DNA of 64,000 bases from JAJXZP01 sp963787185 (GCA_963787185.1 CAWBCC010000014.1:682001-746000); one strand, 5' to 3'. Shown: positions 16,503 through 26,323, counted from the first letter of the stretch. Made by a program: numbers and translations. Notes: generated by a model not told the origin, from the sequence alone.

Positions 16503-18376
16503 GCTTTTTCAGGCTCGCTTCGGCGATCGTTCGTGCACTGATCCCCGCTCTTGCGCTGCTCGCGTTTTCGGGCTGCACGCCCGTGGGCGTGCACGAGCGG
16601 AGTGTCCGTTTCCTGATCGGCGTATCTCAGGCCAATCTCACCGAGCCTTGGCGAATTGCGATGACCGAGGAGATCAAGGCCGAGGCCGCGCGCCATGACG
16701 ACCTCAGGCTGATCTTCGCGGACGCCGGCGACTCGAGCACTCAGCAGATCGACGACGTCAAACGGCTCATGAAAGAAGGGATCGACCTGCTCATCATATC
16801 GCCGACCGATTCGAGCGCGATCACACCTGCCGTCAACGAAGTGTACTCGCGCATACCGGTGATCGTCCTCGATCGTGCGGTCGAGGGCTATGGATATACT
16901 TTATTTATAGGACCGGACAACCGGCTCATCGGCGAGGATGCCGGGCAGTACGTCGCCGAACTCCTGGGGAAGCAGGGCGGCACTATCGTCGAGATAATGG
17001 GCCGGGCCGGATCTCCTCCGATGACGGACAGGAAGCAAGGCTTCCGAGAGGCTATCGCGGCTAGGCACAACATCGCCATCGTGGGCACCCTCGTCGCCGA
17101 CTGGCTCCGCGACAAGGCCGAGGACGAACTCACGGCCTGGCTCAAAAAGAACGGCCGTGCGGACGTCATCATGGCCCAAAACGACGCTATGGCGGACGGA
17201 GCGCACCGGGCGGCGATGAAGCTGGGGATAGAAGGCATCCGGGTCGTCGGGATCGATGGGCTCGCGGGGCCGAACGGCGGCATCGAGATGGTGCGCGACG
17301 GAGTGCTCTCGGCCACCTTCACCTGCCCGACCGGCGGTAAGGAGGCCATCAGCTACGCGATGGACATCCTCCATCATGAAGATGGCATCCCGAAGAAGAT
17401 GATTCTGCGAACCTCCCTCGTCACGCGCGAGACGATCAGGAGCGGAGTTCTCGCCGCACCCGTGCAGCCTCGTCTTCTCGGTCCCGATCATCGCATTGTC
17501 CTGGGATTCGCGCAGGTCGGGAAGGAGAGCGACTGGAGACTGGCCAACACGGATTCGATCAAAGCCGCGGCACGGCAGGCCGGAATCGACCTCGTATTCG
17601 TCGATTCCGAACAGCAGCCGGAAAAACAGCTCGCCGCAGTCCGGTCCTTCATCGCGCAAAGGGTCGATATCATAGCCTTTTCCCCCATCGTCGAGTCGGG
17701 GTGGGAACCGGTCCTGCGCGAAGCCAGGGCGGCGGGGATTCCCGTTTTCCTCACCGATCGAGCCGTCAACGTGAAGGACGAGTCGCTGTGGGTGACCCTG
17801 ATGGGCTCCGACTTCGTGGAAGAAGGCCGTCGCGCCGCACGATGGCTCGTCGATTACATGAGGACCGACAGGCCCGTGAATATCGTGGAGCTGCTGGGCA
17901 CCATCGATTCCGCCCCGGAAATAGATCGTACGAATGGTTTCAAGGAGATACTCAAGGATCATCCCAACTACCATATTATCGTTTCCGAAAGCGGCGATTT
18001 CTTCCGCAGCGAAGGCAAGGAAGTCATGCAGAGAATACTCAAGGAGCTGACTGCAAGCGGGGGAAAAATGGATGCACTCTTCTCGCACAACGACGATATG
18101 GCGATCGGCGCGATCGAAGCCATGGAGGCGGCTGGACTGAAGCCGGGGAAGGATGTGGTGATCGTGTCCGTAGACGGGATCCACGATGCGTTCAAAGCGA
18201 TGATCGCCGGCAAGCTCAATTGTTCCGTGGAATGCAATCCTCTCTTGGGCCCCCAACTCATGAAGGCGGTCAAGGACTTCATGTCCGGCAAGGAACTGCC
18301 CGTCCGCATCGTAACCTCCGAAGAAGTGTTTCCTGCAAGCGTCGCTAGATCCGTTCTTCCAACCAGAAAATATTGA
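16499..18376 (+). CDS. Lipoprotein with two tandem sugar-binding (Peripla_BP_4) domains
   Basis: The start is TTG 16499, overlapping the stop of the response regulator; GGAGG at 16488-16492 is 6 nt away. Residues 1-26 form a lipoprotein signal with FSGC and the lipidated Cys at 26. Residues about 35-310 form one RbsB-like domain (IGVSQANLTEPWR). Residues about 325-620 form a second one, very like the free binding protein at 19342 (GFAQVGKESDWR, LMGSDFVEEG, SVECNPLLGPQ). The total is 625 residues, twice a normal binding protein. Because it is coupled to YesM/YesN, a ligand-sensing role feeding the kinase is plausible, alongside or instead of transport. Confidence 0.85.
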   Translation: MSFFRLASAIVRALIPALALLAFSGCTPVGVHERSVRFLIGVSQANLTEPWRIAMTEEIKAEAARHDDLRLIFADAGDSSTQQIDDVKRLMKEGIDLLIISPTDSSAITPAVNEVYSRIPVIVLDRAVEGYGYTLFIGPDNRLIGEDAGQYVAELLGKQGGTIVEIMGRAGSPPMTDRKQGFREAIAARHNIAIVGTLVADWLRDKAEDELTAWLKKNGRADVIMAQNDAMADGAHRAAMKLGIEGIRVVGIDGLAGPNGGIEMVRDGVLSATFTCPTGGKEAISYAMDILHHEDGIPKKMILRTSLVTRETIRSGVLAAPVQPRLLGPDHRIVLGFAQVGKESDWRLANTDSIKAAARQAGIDLVFVDSEQQPEKQLAAVRSFIAQRVDIIAFSPIVESGWEPVLREARAAGIPVFLTDRAVNVKDESLWVTLMGSDFVEEGRRAARWLVDYMRTDRPVNIVELLGTIDSAPEIDRTNGFKEILKDHPNYHIIVSESGDFFRSEGKEVMQRILKELTASGGKMDALFSHNDDMAIGAIEAMEAAGLKPGKDVVIVSVDGIHDAFKAMIAGKLNCSVECNPLLGPQLMKAVKDFMSGKELPVRIVTSEEVFPASVARSVLPTRKY

Positions 18377-18544
18377 AGGCGGAGTCTGAGCTCCTATTCT
18401 CCGCTCCCACCGCCGAAATCCGAATAGTGCCCAAGATCGCCGATTAGTCTAAATACCCCAAGCGAAAACCGTGCGATAAGGATACTCAGCAGAGGACGTT
18501 CCGGTCCGTCCTTGCGCAAAGGCTGTATCCGGAGGAGCAGAGTC

Positions 18545-19180
18545 ATGCGAACAATCCGTAGAGGTGGGGTGCTACTCCTTTTCCTGATCGCCGCGGCGGG
18601 GCTCTGGGCTCAGTCCACGGCGGGCTCATTGAAATGCGTAGGACTGTATTCGGAAACCAGTGCAGGCTCCATCAGCTACAGGGTGGGCACGGGCGACTGG
18701 GTCGTCATCAAGGTGGGCGACACGATCCCGGCCAGGGCCGAAATACGGGTGAACGTCGACAGGGACTGGATCGAGCTGCGGCCCTCCAACGACGTGAACG
18801 CGGTATACGAGATCGACGGGAACGAATCGGGGGACGTCGTCATAAAGTCGGTGGCGGCGATCCTGAAGGAAAAGCCGCGAATGGTCAGGTTCCCAAAGGG
18901 AACTGCCGGCGCCCCCGATCCCCGGTTCAGCGACAAGCTCGTCGTCACCCAGTATCTGGGAAGGCAAATCTACATAAACAGCGACGGCGACCGCAAGGAC
19001 ATCAAGTACGGAGACGTGCTCGACAGCACAGGCAAGGTCAGGATCATCGCCATCAACAACACCTTGACTCTCATGAAGGCCAGTCGCCGCGTCACGACCG
19101 TGGTCGGTCCGTTGAATTTCGACGTCGAAAAAGTGTTGAAAAACGAAAACCTCTATAAGTACCTGAACGTCCAACAATAG
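18545..19180 (+). CDS. Secreted protein of unknown function
   Basis: GGAGGAG lies 7 nt before ATG 18545; earlier in-frame codons are ignored. The first 23 residues form a signal peptide ending LWAQ. The mature part (about 188 residues) is beta-rich by eye, with VGTGDWVVIKVGDTIPARAEIRV recalling FecR-like or SH3-type sheets; this resemblance is weak. It lies between the tandem-binding-domain lipoprotein and the importer and is probably in their regulon. I do not recognise a family. Confidence 0.75.
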   Translation: MRTIRRGGVLLLFLIAAAGLWAQSTAGSLKCVGLYSETSAGSISYRVGTGDWVVIKVGDTIPARAEIRVNVDRDWIELRPSNDVNAVYEIDGNESGDVVIKSVAAILKEKPRMVRFPKGTAGAPDPRFSDKLVVTQYLGRQIYINSDGDRKDIKYGDVLDSTGKVRIIAINNTLTLMKASRRVTTVVGPLNFDVEKVLKNENLYKYLNVQQ

Positions 19181-19341
19181 GGGGACCCAATAAGGAGGAA
19201 GAGGGATAAAGAGCCACGAAACAGAAGCGATTCTTTGGATGACATCGGGATGGGGGATTTTCGTGCTTCCCCGCGTCGGATGAGCCGGGCGAGGGAATGT
19301 TGCATGACGTGACGTCAGCGATTCGAACAAAGGAGACTTTG

Positions 19342-20307
19342 ATGAGGAAGGTTCTCGTAGTCTTTGCGGTGGCAATGGCGCTCTTCTCCGTGACCGCTTT
19401 TGCGGCACCCAAAACTTGGGTCGTCGGCTTTTCCCAAGTCGGGTCGGAGAGCGAATGGCGCACTGCCGATACCATTTCAGTACAGGACGCTTTCGCCAGC
19501 GATCCTAGCTTCGTCCTGATTTATGCCGACGCGCAGCAGAAACAGGAAAACCAGATAAGGGCCCTGCGCACCTTCATTGCGCGCAAAGTAGACTGCATCG
19601 TCTTCACTGCAATCGTCGAAACCGGATATGGTCCCGTCCTTCAAGAGGCGCAGAAAGCCCACATCCCCGTCATCATGATCGACCGCGACGTCGCCAAGGC
19701 AGACCAGCACCTGAGACTCACGATCATGGGTTCCGATTTCCTCAACGAAGGCCATGAGGCCGGCAATTGGCTCGCCGCCTACCTGAAGAAGAACAACATG
19801 GATGACGGCACCACGCCGATCGACATCGCCGAGCTCCAGGGAACCGTGGGTTCCGCTCCCGCCATAGAAAGGGCACAGGGCTTCCGCGATATCTCCAAAG
19901 ATCATCCCAACTGGCAGATCAATCACTCCCAGTCCGGCGACTTCACCTCCTCCGGGGGCAAGCAGGTCATGGAAGCCTTCCTGAAGGCCGATTCGCATAT
20001 CCAGGTGCTCTTCGCCCACAACGATCAGATGGCTCTGGGCGCCCTGGAAGCCATCAAGGAAGCAGGCCTGAAGCCCGGAAAGGATATCATCATCATCGGC
20101 ATGGACGGCGTGAAGGGCGCTTTCCAGGCGATAGTCAACGGCGAGTATAACGCCACGGTCGAATGCAACCCCCTCCTCGGCCCCCAGGCGGTCCAGGCGG
20201 TCAGCGATCTTCGCGACGGCAAGAAACTTCCCGCTAGGATTTGGACCATAGAGAGCCTCTACGACGCGACCAACGCGGCTGCGGCTCTGCCCACGCGCCA
20301 ATACTGA
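19342..20307 (+). CDS. ytfQ: Sugar ABC transporter, periplasmic binding protein (YtfQ-like)
   Basis: The 321-residue protein has a signal peptide ending near AFA (21), then a type I periplasmic binding fold: WVVGFSQVGSESEWR, FAHNDQMALGALEAIKEAG and TVECNPLLGPQAV. These patterns match galactofuranose-binding YtfQ of E. coli. AAAGGAG precedes ATG 19342. The following genes complete a ytfQRT-yjfF set. Galactofuranose or a related hexose is the family-based ligand guess; it is not shown by the sequence. Confidence 0.88.
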   Translation: MRKVLVVFAVAMALFSVTAFAAPKTWVVGFSQVGSESEWRTADTISVQDAFASDPSFVLIYADAQQKQENQIRALRTFIARKVDCIVFTAIVETGYGPVLQEAQKAHIPVIMIDRDVAKADQHLRLTIMGSDFLNEGHEAGNWLAAYLKKNNMDDGTTPIDIAELQGTVGSAPAIERAQGFRDISKDHPNWQINHSQSGDFTSSGGKQVMEAFLKADSHIQVLFAHNDQMALGALEAIKEAGLKPGKDIIIIGMDGVKGAFQAIVNGEYNATVECNPLLGPQAVQAVSDLRDGKKLPARIWTIESLYDATNAAAALPTRQY

Positions 20308-20340
20308 TCCAGTCGATTTAATCGCAGCATAGGTGGAATG

Positions 20341-20370
20341 CAAGGCCGCCCTGGGATCAGGGTGGCCTTG
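20341..20370 (+). terminator. Hairpin between binding-protein and ATPase genes
   Basis: Arms 20341-20353 and 20358-20370 pair over 13 bp (one G-U) with loop GGAT, followed only by ATTTAG. This placement commonly gives partial termination or mRNA protection, so that the binding protein is made in excess. Confidence 0.65.
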
Positions 20371-20413
20371 ATTTAGTCGCGCGTCTGCTTATTCTTTGAG
20401 CCGGAGGCTCCGA

Positions 20414-21940
20414 ATGTCGGAAAACGCCCCGATCGTGGAGTTGAAAAAGATCAAGAAAGGCTTCCCGGGTGTGCAAGCACTATCGGACGTGGATTTCCGT
20501 CTTTTCCCGGGCGAGGTCCACGCCCTCATGGGGCAGAACGGGGCCGGCAAGTCCACGCTGGTCAAAGTGCTCACCGGCGTATACAGGCAGGATTCCGGGG
20601 AAGTGCTTTTGTCCGGGAAAATCATCAAGCCGGACTCTCCCCTCGCCGCCCAGAAGCTTGGCATCAATGCGGTTTACCAGGAAATCAACCTCTGTCTGAA
20701 TCTGTCGGTAGCGGAGAATATATTCATAGGCAGGGAGCCGATGAAGTTCGGGCGGATCGACTGGAAGGTCATGCACAGGAGGTCCGAAGAATTACTCGGG
20801 CGGCTGAATGTATCCATAGATGTAAGTCAAACACTGAAATCCTATTCGATCGCCATCCAGCAGATGGTCGCCATCGCGCGAGTGCTCGACTCGAAGGCCA
20901 AGGTGCTTATTCTGGACGAGCCGACTTCGAGCCTGGACGAGAGCGAAGTGGATCAACTATTCAAGGTCATACGCAAACTGCGGGACGAAGGATTGGCGAT
21001 CTTATTCATTACGCATTTCCTCGATCAGACATACCAGATCTCCGACCGGATCACGATTCTGAAGAACGGCCTCTTCGTGGGGGAGTACAAGACCGATCAG
21101 CTTCCTAAGCTGGAGATGATCACCAAAATGCTCGGCAAGGAGTTGACCGATTTCAGCTATTCTTCGAAAAACGCCGCCGACAAACAGACAACGGCGGAAG
21201 GGCCCGCGGAGAAGGAAGCGGTGTTGCGCGCCCATCGGCTCGGACTCCATGGCTCCATCGCCCCCTTCGACCTTAGTCTTGGCGAGGGAGACGTGCTGGG
21301 CTTGGCTGGACTCCTGGGCTCGGGCAGAACGGAGATGGCGAGACTATTGTTCGGGATAGATGTCGCGGACCAGGGCGAGATCCAGGTGAAGGGGAAAAAA
21401 GTCTCAATCACCTCTCCAAGAAACGCAATGCTATTGGGAATCGGCTTCTGCTCCGAGGACAGGAAGAACGAGGGTATCTTCGCCGCGCTTTCCATTCGGG
21501 AAAACATCATTCTTGCTCTCCAGTCAAGAATGGGCCTGTTCAAATTCCTGAGTGCCAAAAGACAGCTGGAAATAGCCGACAAAATGATAGAATCCCTTGG
21601 AATCGTGACTCCAAGTTCGAACAAAGAAGCGAGCCAGCTCTCCGGCGGCAACCAGCAGAAAGTGATGCTCGCCCGATGGCTCGCCACGGATCCGACCATA
21701 CTCATCCTGGACGAGCCGACGCGAGGCATAGACGTCGGCGCCAAGCTGGAGATCATGGAACAGATCCTGAACCTCAGCAAAGAAGGACTGGGCCTCATAT
21801 TCATCTCGTCGGAGTTCGACGAAGTCTTACGCTGCAGCAACATGATTGCCGTCCTCAAGGACAAGGAAAAGATCGCTGAGCTGCAGGGCGCAGAAATGAC
21901 CGAGAGTCACATCATGCATACCATCGCGGGAGGCAAATGA
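20414..21940 (+). CDS. ytfR: Sugar ABC transporter, double ATP-binding protein (YtfR-like)
   Basis: The 508-residue protein has two ABC cassettes. The first has Walker A GQNGAGKS (40-47) and a Walker B ending LILDEPTSSLDE. The second has the altered Walker A GLLGSGRTE usual in this RbsA/XylG family and LSGGNQQKV. GGAGG lies 6 nt before ATG 20414. It energises import through the two following permeases; its stop overlaps ytfT by 4 nt. Confidence 0.92.
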   Translation: MSENAPIVELKKIKKGFPGVQALSDVDFRLFPGEVHALMGQNGAGKSTLVKVLTGVYRQDSGEVLLSGKIIKPDSPLAAQKLGINAVYQEINLCLNLSVAENIFIGREPMKFGRIDWKVMHRRSEELLGRLNVSIDVSQTLKSYSIAIQQMVAIARVLDSKAKVLILDEPTSSLDESEVDQLFKVIRKLRDEGLAILFITHFLDQTYQISDRITILKNGLFVGEYKTDQLPKLEMITKMLGKELTDFSYSSKNAADKQTTAEGPAEKEAVLRAHRLGLHGSIAPFDLSLGEGDVLGLAGLLGSGRTEMARLLFGIDVADQGEIQVKGKKVSITSPRNAMLLGIGFCSEDRKNEGIFAALSIRENIILALQSRMGLFKFLSAKRQLEIADKMIESLGIVTPSSNKEASQLSGGNQQKVMLARWLATDPTILILDEPTRGIDVGAKLEIMEQILNLSKEGLGLIFISSEFDEVLRCSNMIAVLKDKEKIAELQGAEMTESHIMHTIAGGK

Positions 21941-22965
21941 AAATGGCCTGGTGGAAGTCCTTGACGCGCAGGAAAATATTCTGGCCTCTCGTCGCGCTGG
22001 CTGTCCTGATGTTGTTCAATCTTTTCTTCACTCCCCATTTCTTTCGTGTAGAGATAAAAGAGGGGCACCTCTACGGCAACGTGATCGATATCCTGAAGAA
22101 CGGCGCGCCCATGATGCTTCTTGCGATAGGAATGACGCTCGTCATAGCGACGAAGGGCATCGACATCTCCGTCGGCTCCGTCGTGGCGATTTCGGCGGGC
22201 GTGGTCGCGATGCTGATAGGCGGCGACCTCCACGGCATCCCCAGGCACCCCATATTCGTATCTATGGCCATAGCCGTTCTCGTATGCACCGTGGCAGGCA
22301 TGTGGAATGGGATGCTGGTCTCGCGCGTCGGTATGCAGCCCATCATCGCCACCCTGATCCTGTTCGTCGCGGGGCGAGGCATCGCCATGGTCACCACCAA
22401 CGCGATGGTCGTCTGGTTGTACGCCAAGCCATTCGCGTTGCTCGGGCAGGGTTACGTATTCGGTCTGCCTTTCTCGCTTTATATGGTGGCCGTCCTCCTG
22501 TTGCTGGTCGCTCTGGTCACGAGGCGGACTTCGCTCGGACTTTTCATCGAGGCCGTGGGAATCAATCCGACCGCCGCCAGGTTCGCCGGCATAAACGCCA
22601 AGAACATCGTTTTCTGGGTCTTCGCTTTTAGCGGTTTCTGTGCGGGAATAGCCGGCCTTGTCGTGTGCTCGACCGTCATGAGCGCCGACGGCAACAACGC
22701 CGGCCTCGGTTACGAGCTGGACGCGATCCTTGCTGTCGTGCTGGGAGGCACCTCCCTGACAGGCGGCAAGTTCTATCTTCTGGGCAGCATAGTGGGTGCC
22801 CTCATCATCCAGACACTGACCGTGACCATCTATGCGTTCGGTGTCCCGCCCGAGATTTCGCAGGTGGTCAAGGCCGTGGTCGTGTACATCATCAGTCTCA
22901 TGCAATCGCGCAAGTTCCGCTCCATGGTCACCGGTGCGCTAGGGAGAAGGGAGTTCGCAGCATGA
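21937..22965 (+). CDS. ytfT: Sugar ABC transporter permease (YtfT-like)
   Basis: The 342-residue BPD_transp_2 permease has about 8-10 hydrophobic segments, the conserved KGIDISVGSVVAIS and GYELDAILAVVLGGTSLTGG loop. It overlaps both neighbours by 4 nt (ATGA). It forms one half of the inner-membrane channel with the next permease. Confidence 0.92.
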   Translation: MKMAWWKSLTRRKIFWPLVALAVLMLFNLFFTPHFFRVEIKEGHLYGNVIDILKNGAPMMLLAIGMTLVIATKGIDISVGSVVAISAGVVAMLIGGDLHGIPRHPIFVSMAIAVLVCTVAGMWNGMLVSRVGMQPIIATLILFVAGRGIAMVTTNAMVVWLYAKPFALLGQGYVFGLPFSLYMVAVLLLLVALVTRRTSLGLFIEAVGINPTAARFAGINAKNIVFWVFAFSGFCAGIAGLVVCSTVMSADGNNAGLGYELDAILAVVLGGTSLTGGKFYLLGSIVGALIIQTLTVTIYAFGVPPEISQVVKAVVVYIISLMQSRKFRSMVTGALGRREFAA

Positions 22966-23981
22966 AGACAAAAGGCATCAACCAGCGAAACCTTCCCACT
23001 CTCGTGACCGTGGCTCTTTTTCTCGTCATGTTCGGGCTGGGTTCGGTGTCATTCCGCGGATTCTTCGCCGTGCAGAACACCCTGAATCTCCTCATCGACA
23101 ATTCGTACCTTCTCATAATAAGCGTGGGGATGACCTTCGTCATCGTCTCGGGGGGAATCGATCTGTCGGTGGGCTCCATGCTCGCCCTGTCCACGATGCT
23201 TTCGTCCAGCCTTCTCGAAAAGTCGCACTGGAGCCCCATTCTGGTAATACCGACCGTTCTTCTGATGGGGATCGCCCTGGGTTCCTTCATGGGCTACCTG
23301 ATCCACACCTTCGATCTGCCGCCCTTCATAATCACCTTGGCCGGTCTGTATCTGGCACGCGGGCTCTGCTACGTGATCAGCGTCGACACGATAGCCATCG
23401 ACAATCCATTCTGGCAAAATACGGCCCATGCCGAGATCAACATCCTCGCCGGCAGCTTCATCTCGCCCAGCGTCATCATAGCGGCGGTCATCGTCCTTGC
23501 GGGGATATTCATCTCCCGTTCGACCAAGTTCGGGCGAACCGTTTTCGCCATCGGAGGCAACGAGCAGTCGGCGATCCTCATGGGTCTGCCCGTCGGCAGG
23601 ACGAAGATAATGATCTATGCCTTCAGCGGCTTCTGTTCGACCTTGGCGGGCATCGTGTTCACCTTTTATACGCTCTCGGGCTACGCTCTCGACGGAATCG
23701 GCATGGAGCTGGACTCCATCGCGACTGTCGTCATCGGCGGCACGCTGCTTACGGGAGGCGTGGGAAGCATCATCGGAACGCTTTTCGGCGTCCTGGTGTA
23801 CGGAACCATTCAGGTGCTGATCGTATTCCAGGGTACGCTCAACTCCTGGTGGACGCGAATCGCGATCGGATTCCTTGTCTTCGTATTCGTCCTTCTTCAG
23901 AGACTATTCGAATCCGGGAAGAAGGGGAAAAGCCAGCGGGCCGTTCAGGGACAAGGAGAAAGCATTCCTCGGAGTGAATGA
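22962..23981 (+). CDS. yjfF: Sugar ABC transporter permease (YjfF-like)
   Basis: The 339-residue second BPD_transp_2 permease has SGGIDLSVGSMLALS and GMELDSIATVVIGGTLLTGG. The paired ytfT-yjfF arrangement is the E. coli galactofuranose importer order. The start is the ATG overlapping the ytfT stop. The C-terminus ends in a hydrophilic tail. A strong terminator follows within 40 bp. Confidence 0.92.
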   Translation: MKTKGINQRNLPTLVTVALFLVMFGLGSVSFRGFFAVQNTLNLLIDNSYLLIISVGMTFVIVSGGIDLSVGSMLALSTMLSSSLLEKSHWSPILVIPTVLLMGIALGSFMGYLIHTFDLPPFIITLAGLYLARGLCYVISVDTIAIDNPFWQNTAHAEINILAGSFISPSVIIAAVIVLAGIFISRSTKFGRTVFAIGGNEQSAILMGLPVGRTKIMIYAFSGFCSTLAGIVFTFYTLSGYALDGIGMELDSIATVVIGGTLLTGGVGSIIGTLFGVLVYGTIQVLIVFQGTLNSWWTRIAIGFLVFVFVLLQRLFESGKKGKSQRAVQGQGESIPRSE

Positions 23982-24014
23982 ATCATAGCAATTGCTCGGC
24001 TTCCCATTCTCCCT

Positions 24015-24056
24015 CCCCCGGATGGCCAACCTCCTGACGTCCGGGGGGTCTTTTTT
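24015..24056 (+). terminator. Intrinsic terminator of the sugar importer operon
   Basis: Arms CCCCCGGAT (24015-24023) and GTCCGGGGG (24039-24047) pair with one G-U, followed by GTCTTTTTTC. It lies between convergent operons. Confidence 0.85.
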
Positions 24057-24067
24057 CGGTCGCCGCA

Positions 24068-25186
24068 CTAATCGAGTTGCTTTCGGAAACGCATGACGCT
24101 GATGCCTATGACCGCCGCACCGAGCGCAAGCAGAGGCAGAAGCTGGAGCCAGAGAACGTCGATGCCGGAACCCTTGAGAAAAAGATCGCGAACGATCACG
24201 AGGTAGTACCTCAGCGGCATGATATAGGTGACGGCCTGGATGACGGTCGGCATGTTGGCGATGGGAAAGACGAAACCCGAGAGAACTATCATCGGAAACA
24301 TGAAAAAGAAGATCGAAAACATCATCGCCTGCTGCTGAGTGCGGGCGAGCGTCGAAACGAAGAGTCCGATACCCAGGGTGGAAACGACGAAGGCCATCGA
24401 AAGAGTCGCCAAAAGCAAGAGGGAGCCCCGCGGGACGATGCCGAAAAAAGCCCAGACCGCGACCAGAGCGAGCGCGAGGATTATCGCGCTCACCAGCAGG
24501 AAGGGCGCGAGCTTTCCGACGATGAGCTCGCCTCGCCGCAGCGGGGTCACCATCAGCTGCTCGAGCGTTCCGATCTCCTTCTCTTTCACGATGGCCAACG
24601 ATGTGAGAATTATCGTGAAGACCATGGCCAGAAGGGCAAAAATGCCCGGCACCATGAAGAGCCGGCTCTTGAGCTCGGGGTTGTACCAGACCCTCGTGCG
24701 CGCGTCCAGCGAAGGCATGGCTATGCCTATCGGCGAAAGCGCCGAACTTGCCTTCTGGCCGTAGGCGGTGACGACGGATACGGCGTAGGAGAGCGAGACC
24801 GCGGCCGTATTCGAGCGGGAGCCGTCGACGAGAATCTGAATTTTAGGTACCCGTTCGGCATCGAGATCGCTGCCGAACGAAGGAGGAATGACGAGGCCGA
24901 CCTCGGCCCAGTCCGCATCCAGCTCGGAAGAAAGTTCCTTCTGCGAGTTCGGCGCCGCGATCAGGCGGAAGGCGGCGGAATTTTCGAAGGCCGCGGTCAA
25001 CTCACGGCTGCGCGGACTCATGTCTTGGTCGAGAACGGCCAAGGGTACGTCGCGTACGTCCATGTTGGCCGCATAGCCCAGCACCAGGACCTGCATGACG
25101 GGGGCGACGAACAGAATGGCGCGCATCTTTCTGTCGCGCCGGAGTTGAATTAGCTCCTTTTTGATGACGCTCGCGATTCTGCTCAC
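24068..25186 (-). CDS. ABC-2 type efflux permease (YbhR/YhhJ-like), distal
   Basis: The 372-residue protein has an N-terminal membrane anchor, a large extracytoplasmic domain (about 45-185) and a C-terminal five-helix ABC-2 domain with VKEKEIGTLEQLMVTPLRRGELIVGK, the usual cytoplasmic coupling motif. It is the last gene of the TetR-controlled efflux operon and probably forms a heterodimer with the permease encoded 3 nt upstream. Confidence 0.9.
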   Translation of the reverse strand: MSRIASVIKKELIQLRRDRKMRAILFVAPVMQVLVLGYAANMDVRDVPLAVLDQDMSPRSRELTAAFENSAAFRLIAAPNSQKELSSELDADWAEVGLVIPPSFGSDLDAERVPKIQILVDGSRSNTAAVSLSYAVSVVTAYGQKASSALSPIGIAMPSLDARTRVWYNPELKSRLFMVPGIFALLAMVFTIILTSLAIVKEKEIGTLEQLMVTPLRRGELIVGKLAPFLLVSAIILALALVAVWAFFGIVPRGSLLLLATLSMAFVVSTLGIGLFVSTLARTQQQAMMFSIFFFMFPMIVLSGFVFPIANMPTVIQAVTYIMPLRYYLVIVRDLFLKGSGIDVLWLQLLPLLALGAAVIGISVMRFRKQLD

Positions 25187-25189
25187 CGT

Positions 25190-26323
25190 CTAGCTCCTCG
25201 ATCGGGCGAATCGGGCCGCGCTCGCCAGGATCGCTATCGCAGCGTAGATGATCAGAGAGAGGCTCGGCCGCCAGTACGTCACGAATCCGGTGCCCTTCAC
25301 CAGAATCGATTCGAGAATCTGAATGTAGTAGGTGGTCGGAAACAGATGCGCAAGAACCTGGATGACGGCGGGCATGTTGCGCAAGGGGAAGACGAAGCCC
25401 GACAGCGTGAACGTGGGAACCAGGGTTGCCAGAGTACCTATGAGAAAAGCCACCTGCTGCGTCTCGGCGACGGTGGAGATCAGGATGCCTATGCCGAGAC
25501 ATGCGAGAATGAAAAGCCCGGTGGTCGCGACGAGGGCAAGGAGACTGCCCTTGACGGTGACTCCGAAGAGAAGCGTCGCGGTTAGAAGGACCGTCGTCGC
25601 GGAAAGCGCCCCGACTCCCGCGTACGGCAGTGTCTTGCCGACTATGAACTCCAGCGAGCCTACGGGGGAAACGAGAATCTGCTCCATCGATCCTGTTTCC
25701 TTTTCGCGGACGACGGAAAGCGAGGCGGAGACGACGGCGGTGATGATGAGGATAAGTGCGACGAGGCCGGGAACGAGAAAGACAACGCTCCTCAGATCCT
25801 GATTGAAGAGGACGCGGGGTAGGACATCTATGGCCGGGCCGGCCAAGGCGGAAACAGGCAGGCGAGCGGCTTCGACAGTGCGGCGATCTTGTCCGAATCG
25901 CAGACAGAGCCCTTCGATGTAGCCGATAACCGTCTGGGCCCGCGTCCCATCGCTGCCGTCCACCAGGATCTGCAGCGGCGACGGCGAGAGGCGTGCCAAC
26001 TCTTTCGCGAATCCATGCGGAATCTCGAGTACCGCGGCGGCCGTGCCCCTGTCCAGGGCGCGCGCCTCCTCGCCCGGCGATTCGGGGCTGCCGGCGGGGA
26101 CGAAATCGTCCGAAGCGAAGAATGCGGATGTCAAAGCCCGACTTTCGGGACTCTTGTCCAAGTCGCGCACGGCGAGCGGCACACTTTTCACGTCCAGGCT
26201 CACTGCATAACCGAACATCACGAGAAGAAACAGGGGCAGCCCGAGAAGTGCACCCAGGCTGGCCGGGTCGCGGAGGATGTGACGGAACTCCTTGCGCGCG
26301 ATGGCGCCGATGCGATGGTTCAC
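25190..26323 (-). CDS. ABC-2 type efflux permease, proximal
   Basis: The 377-residue ABC-2 permease has the same plan as its neighbour: an N-terminal anchor, a large outer domain, then VREKETGSMEQILVSPVGSLEFIVGK and about five helices. The start is GTG 26323, overlapping the ATPase stop (GTGA). The longer open frame upstream lies inside the ATPase gene. Its pairing is like E. coli YbhS/YbhR. Confidence 0.9.
   Translation of the reverse strand: MNHRIGAIARKEFRHILRDPASLGALLGLPLFLLVMFGYAVSLDVKSVPLAVRDLDKSPESRALTSAFFASDDFVPAGSPESPGEEARALDRGTAAAVLEIPHGFAKELARLSPSPLQILVDGSDGTRAQTVIGYIEGLCLRFGQDRRTVEAARLPVSALAGPAIDVLPRVLFNQDLRSVVFLVPGLVALILIITAVVSASLSVVREKETGSMEQILVSPVGSLEFIVGKTLPYAGVGALSATTVLLTATLLFGVTVKGSLLALVATTGLFILACLGIGILISTVAETQQVAFLIGTLATLVPTFTLSGFVFPLRNMPAVIQVLAHLFPTTYYIQILESILVKGTGFVTYWRPSLSLIIYAAIAILASAARFARSRS

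Noticed and set aside
20341..20370. Complete operon terminator after ytfQ
   Set aside because: No T run follows and the next gene belongs to the same transporter, so partial termination or mRNA protection is more likely.
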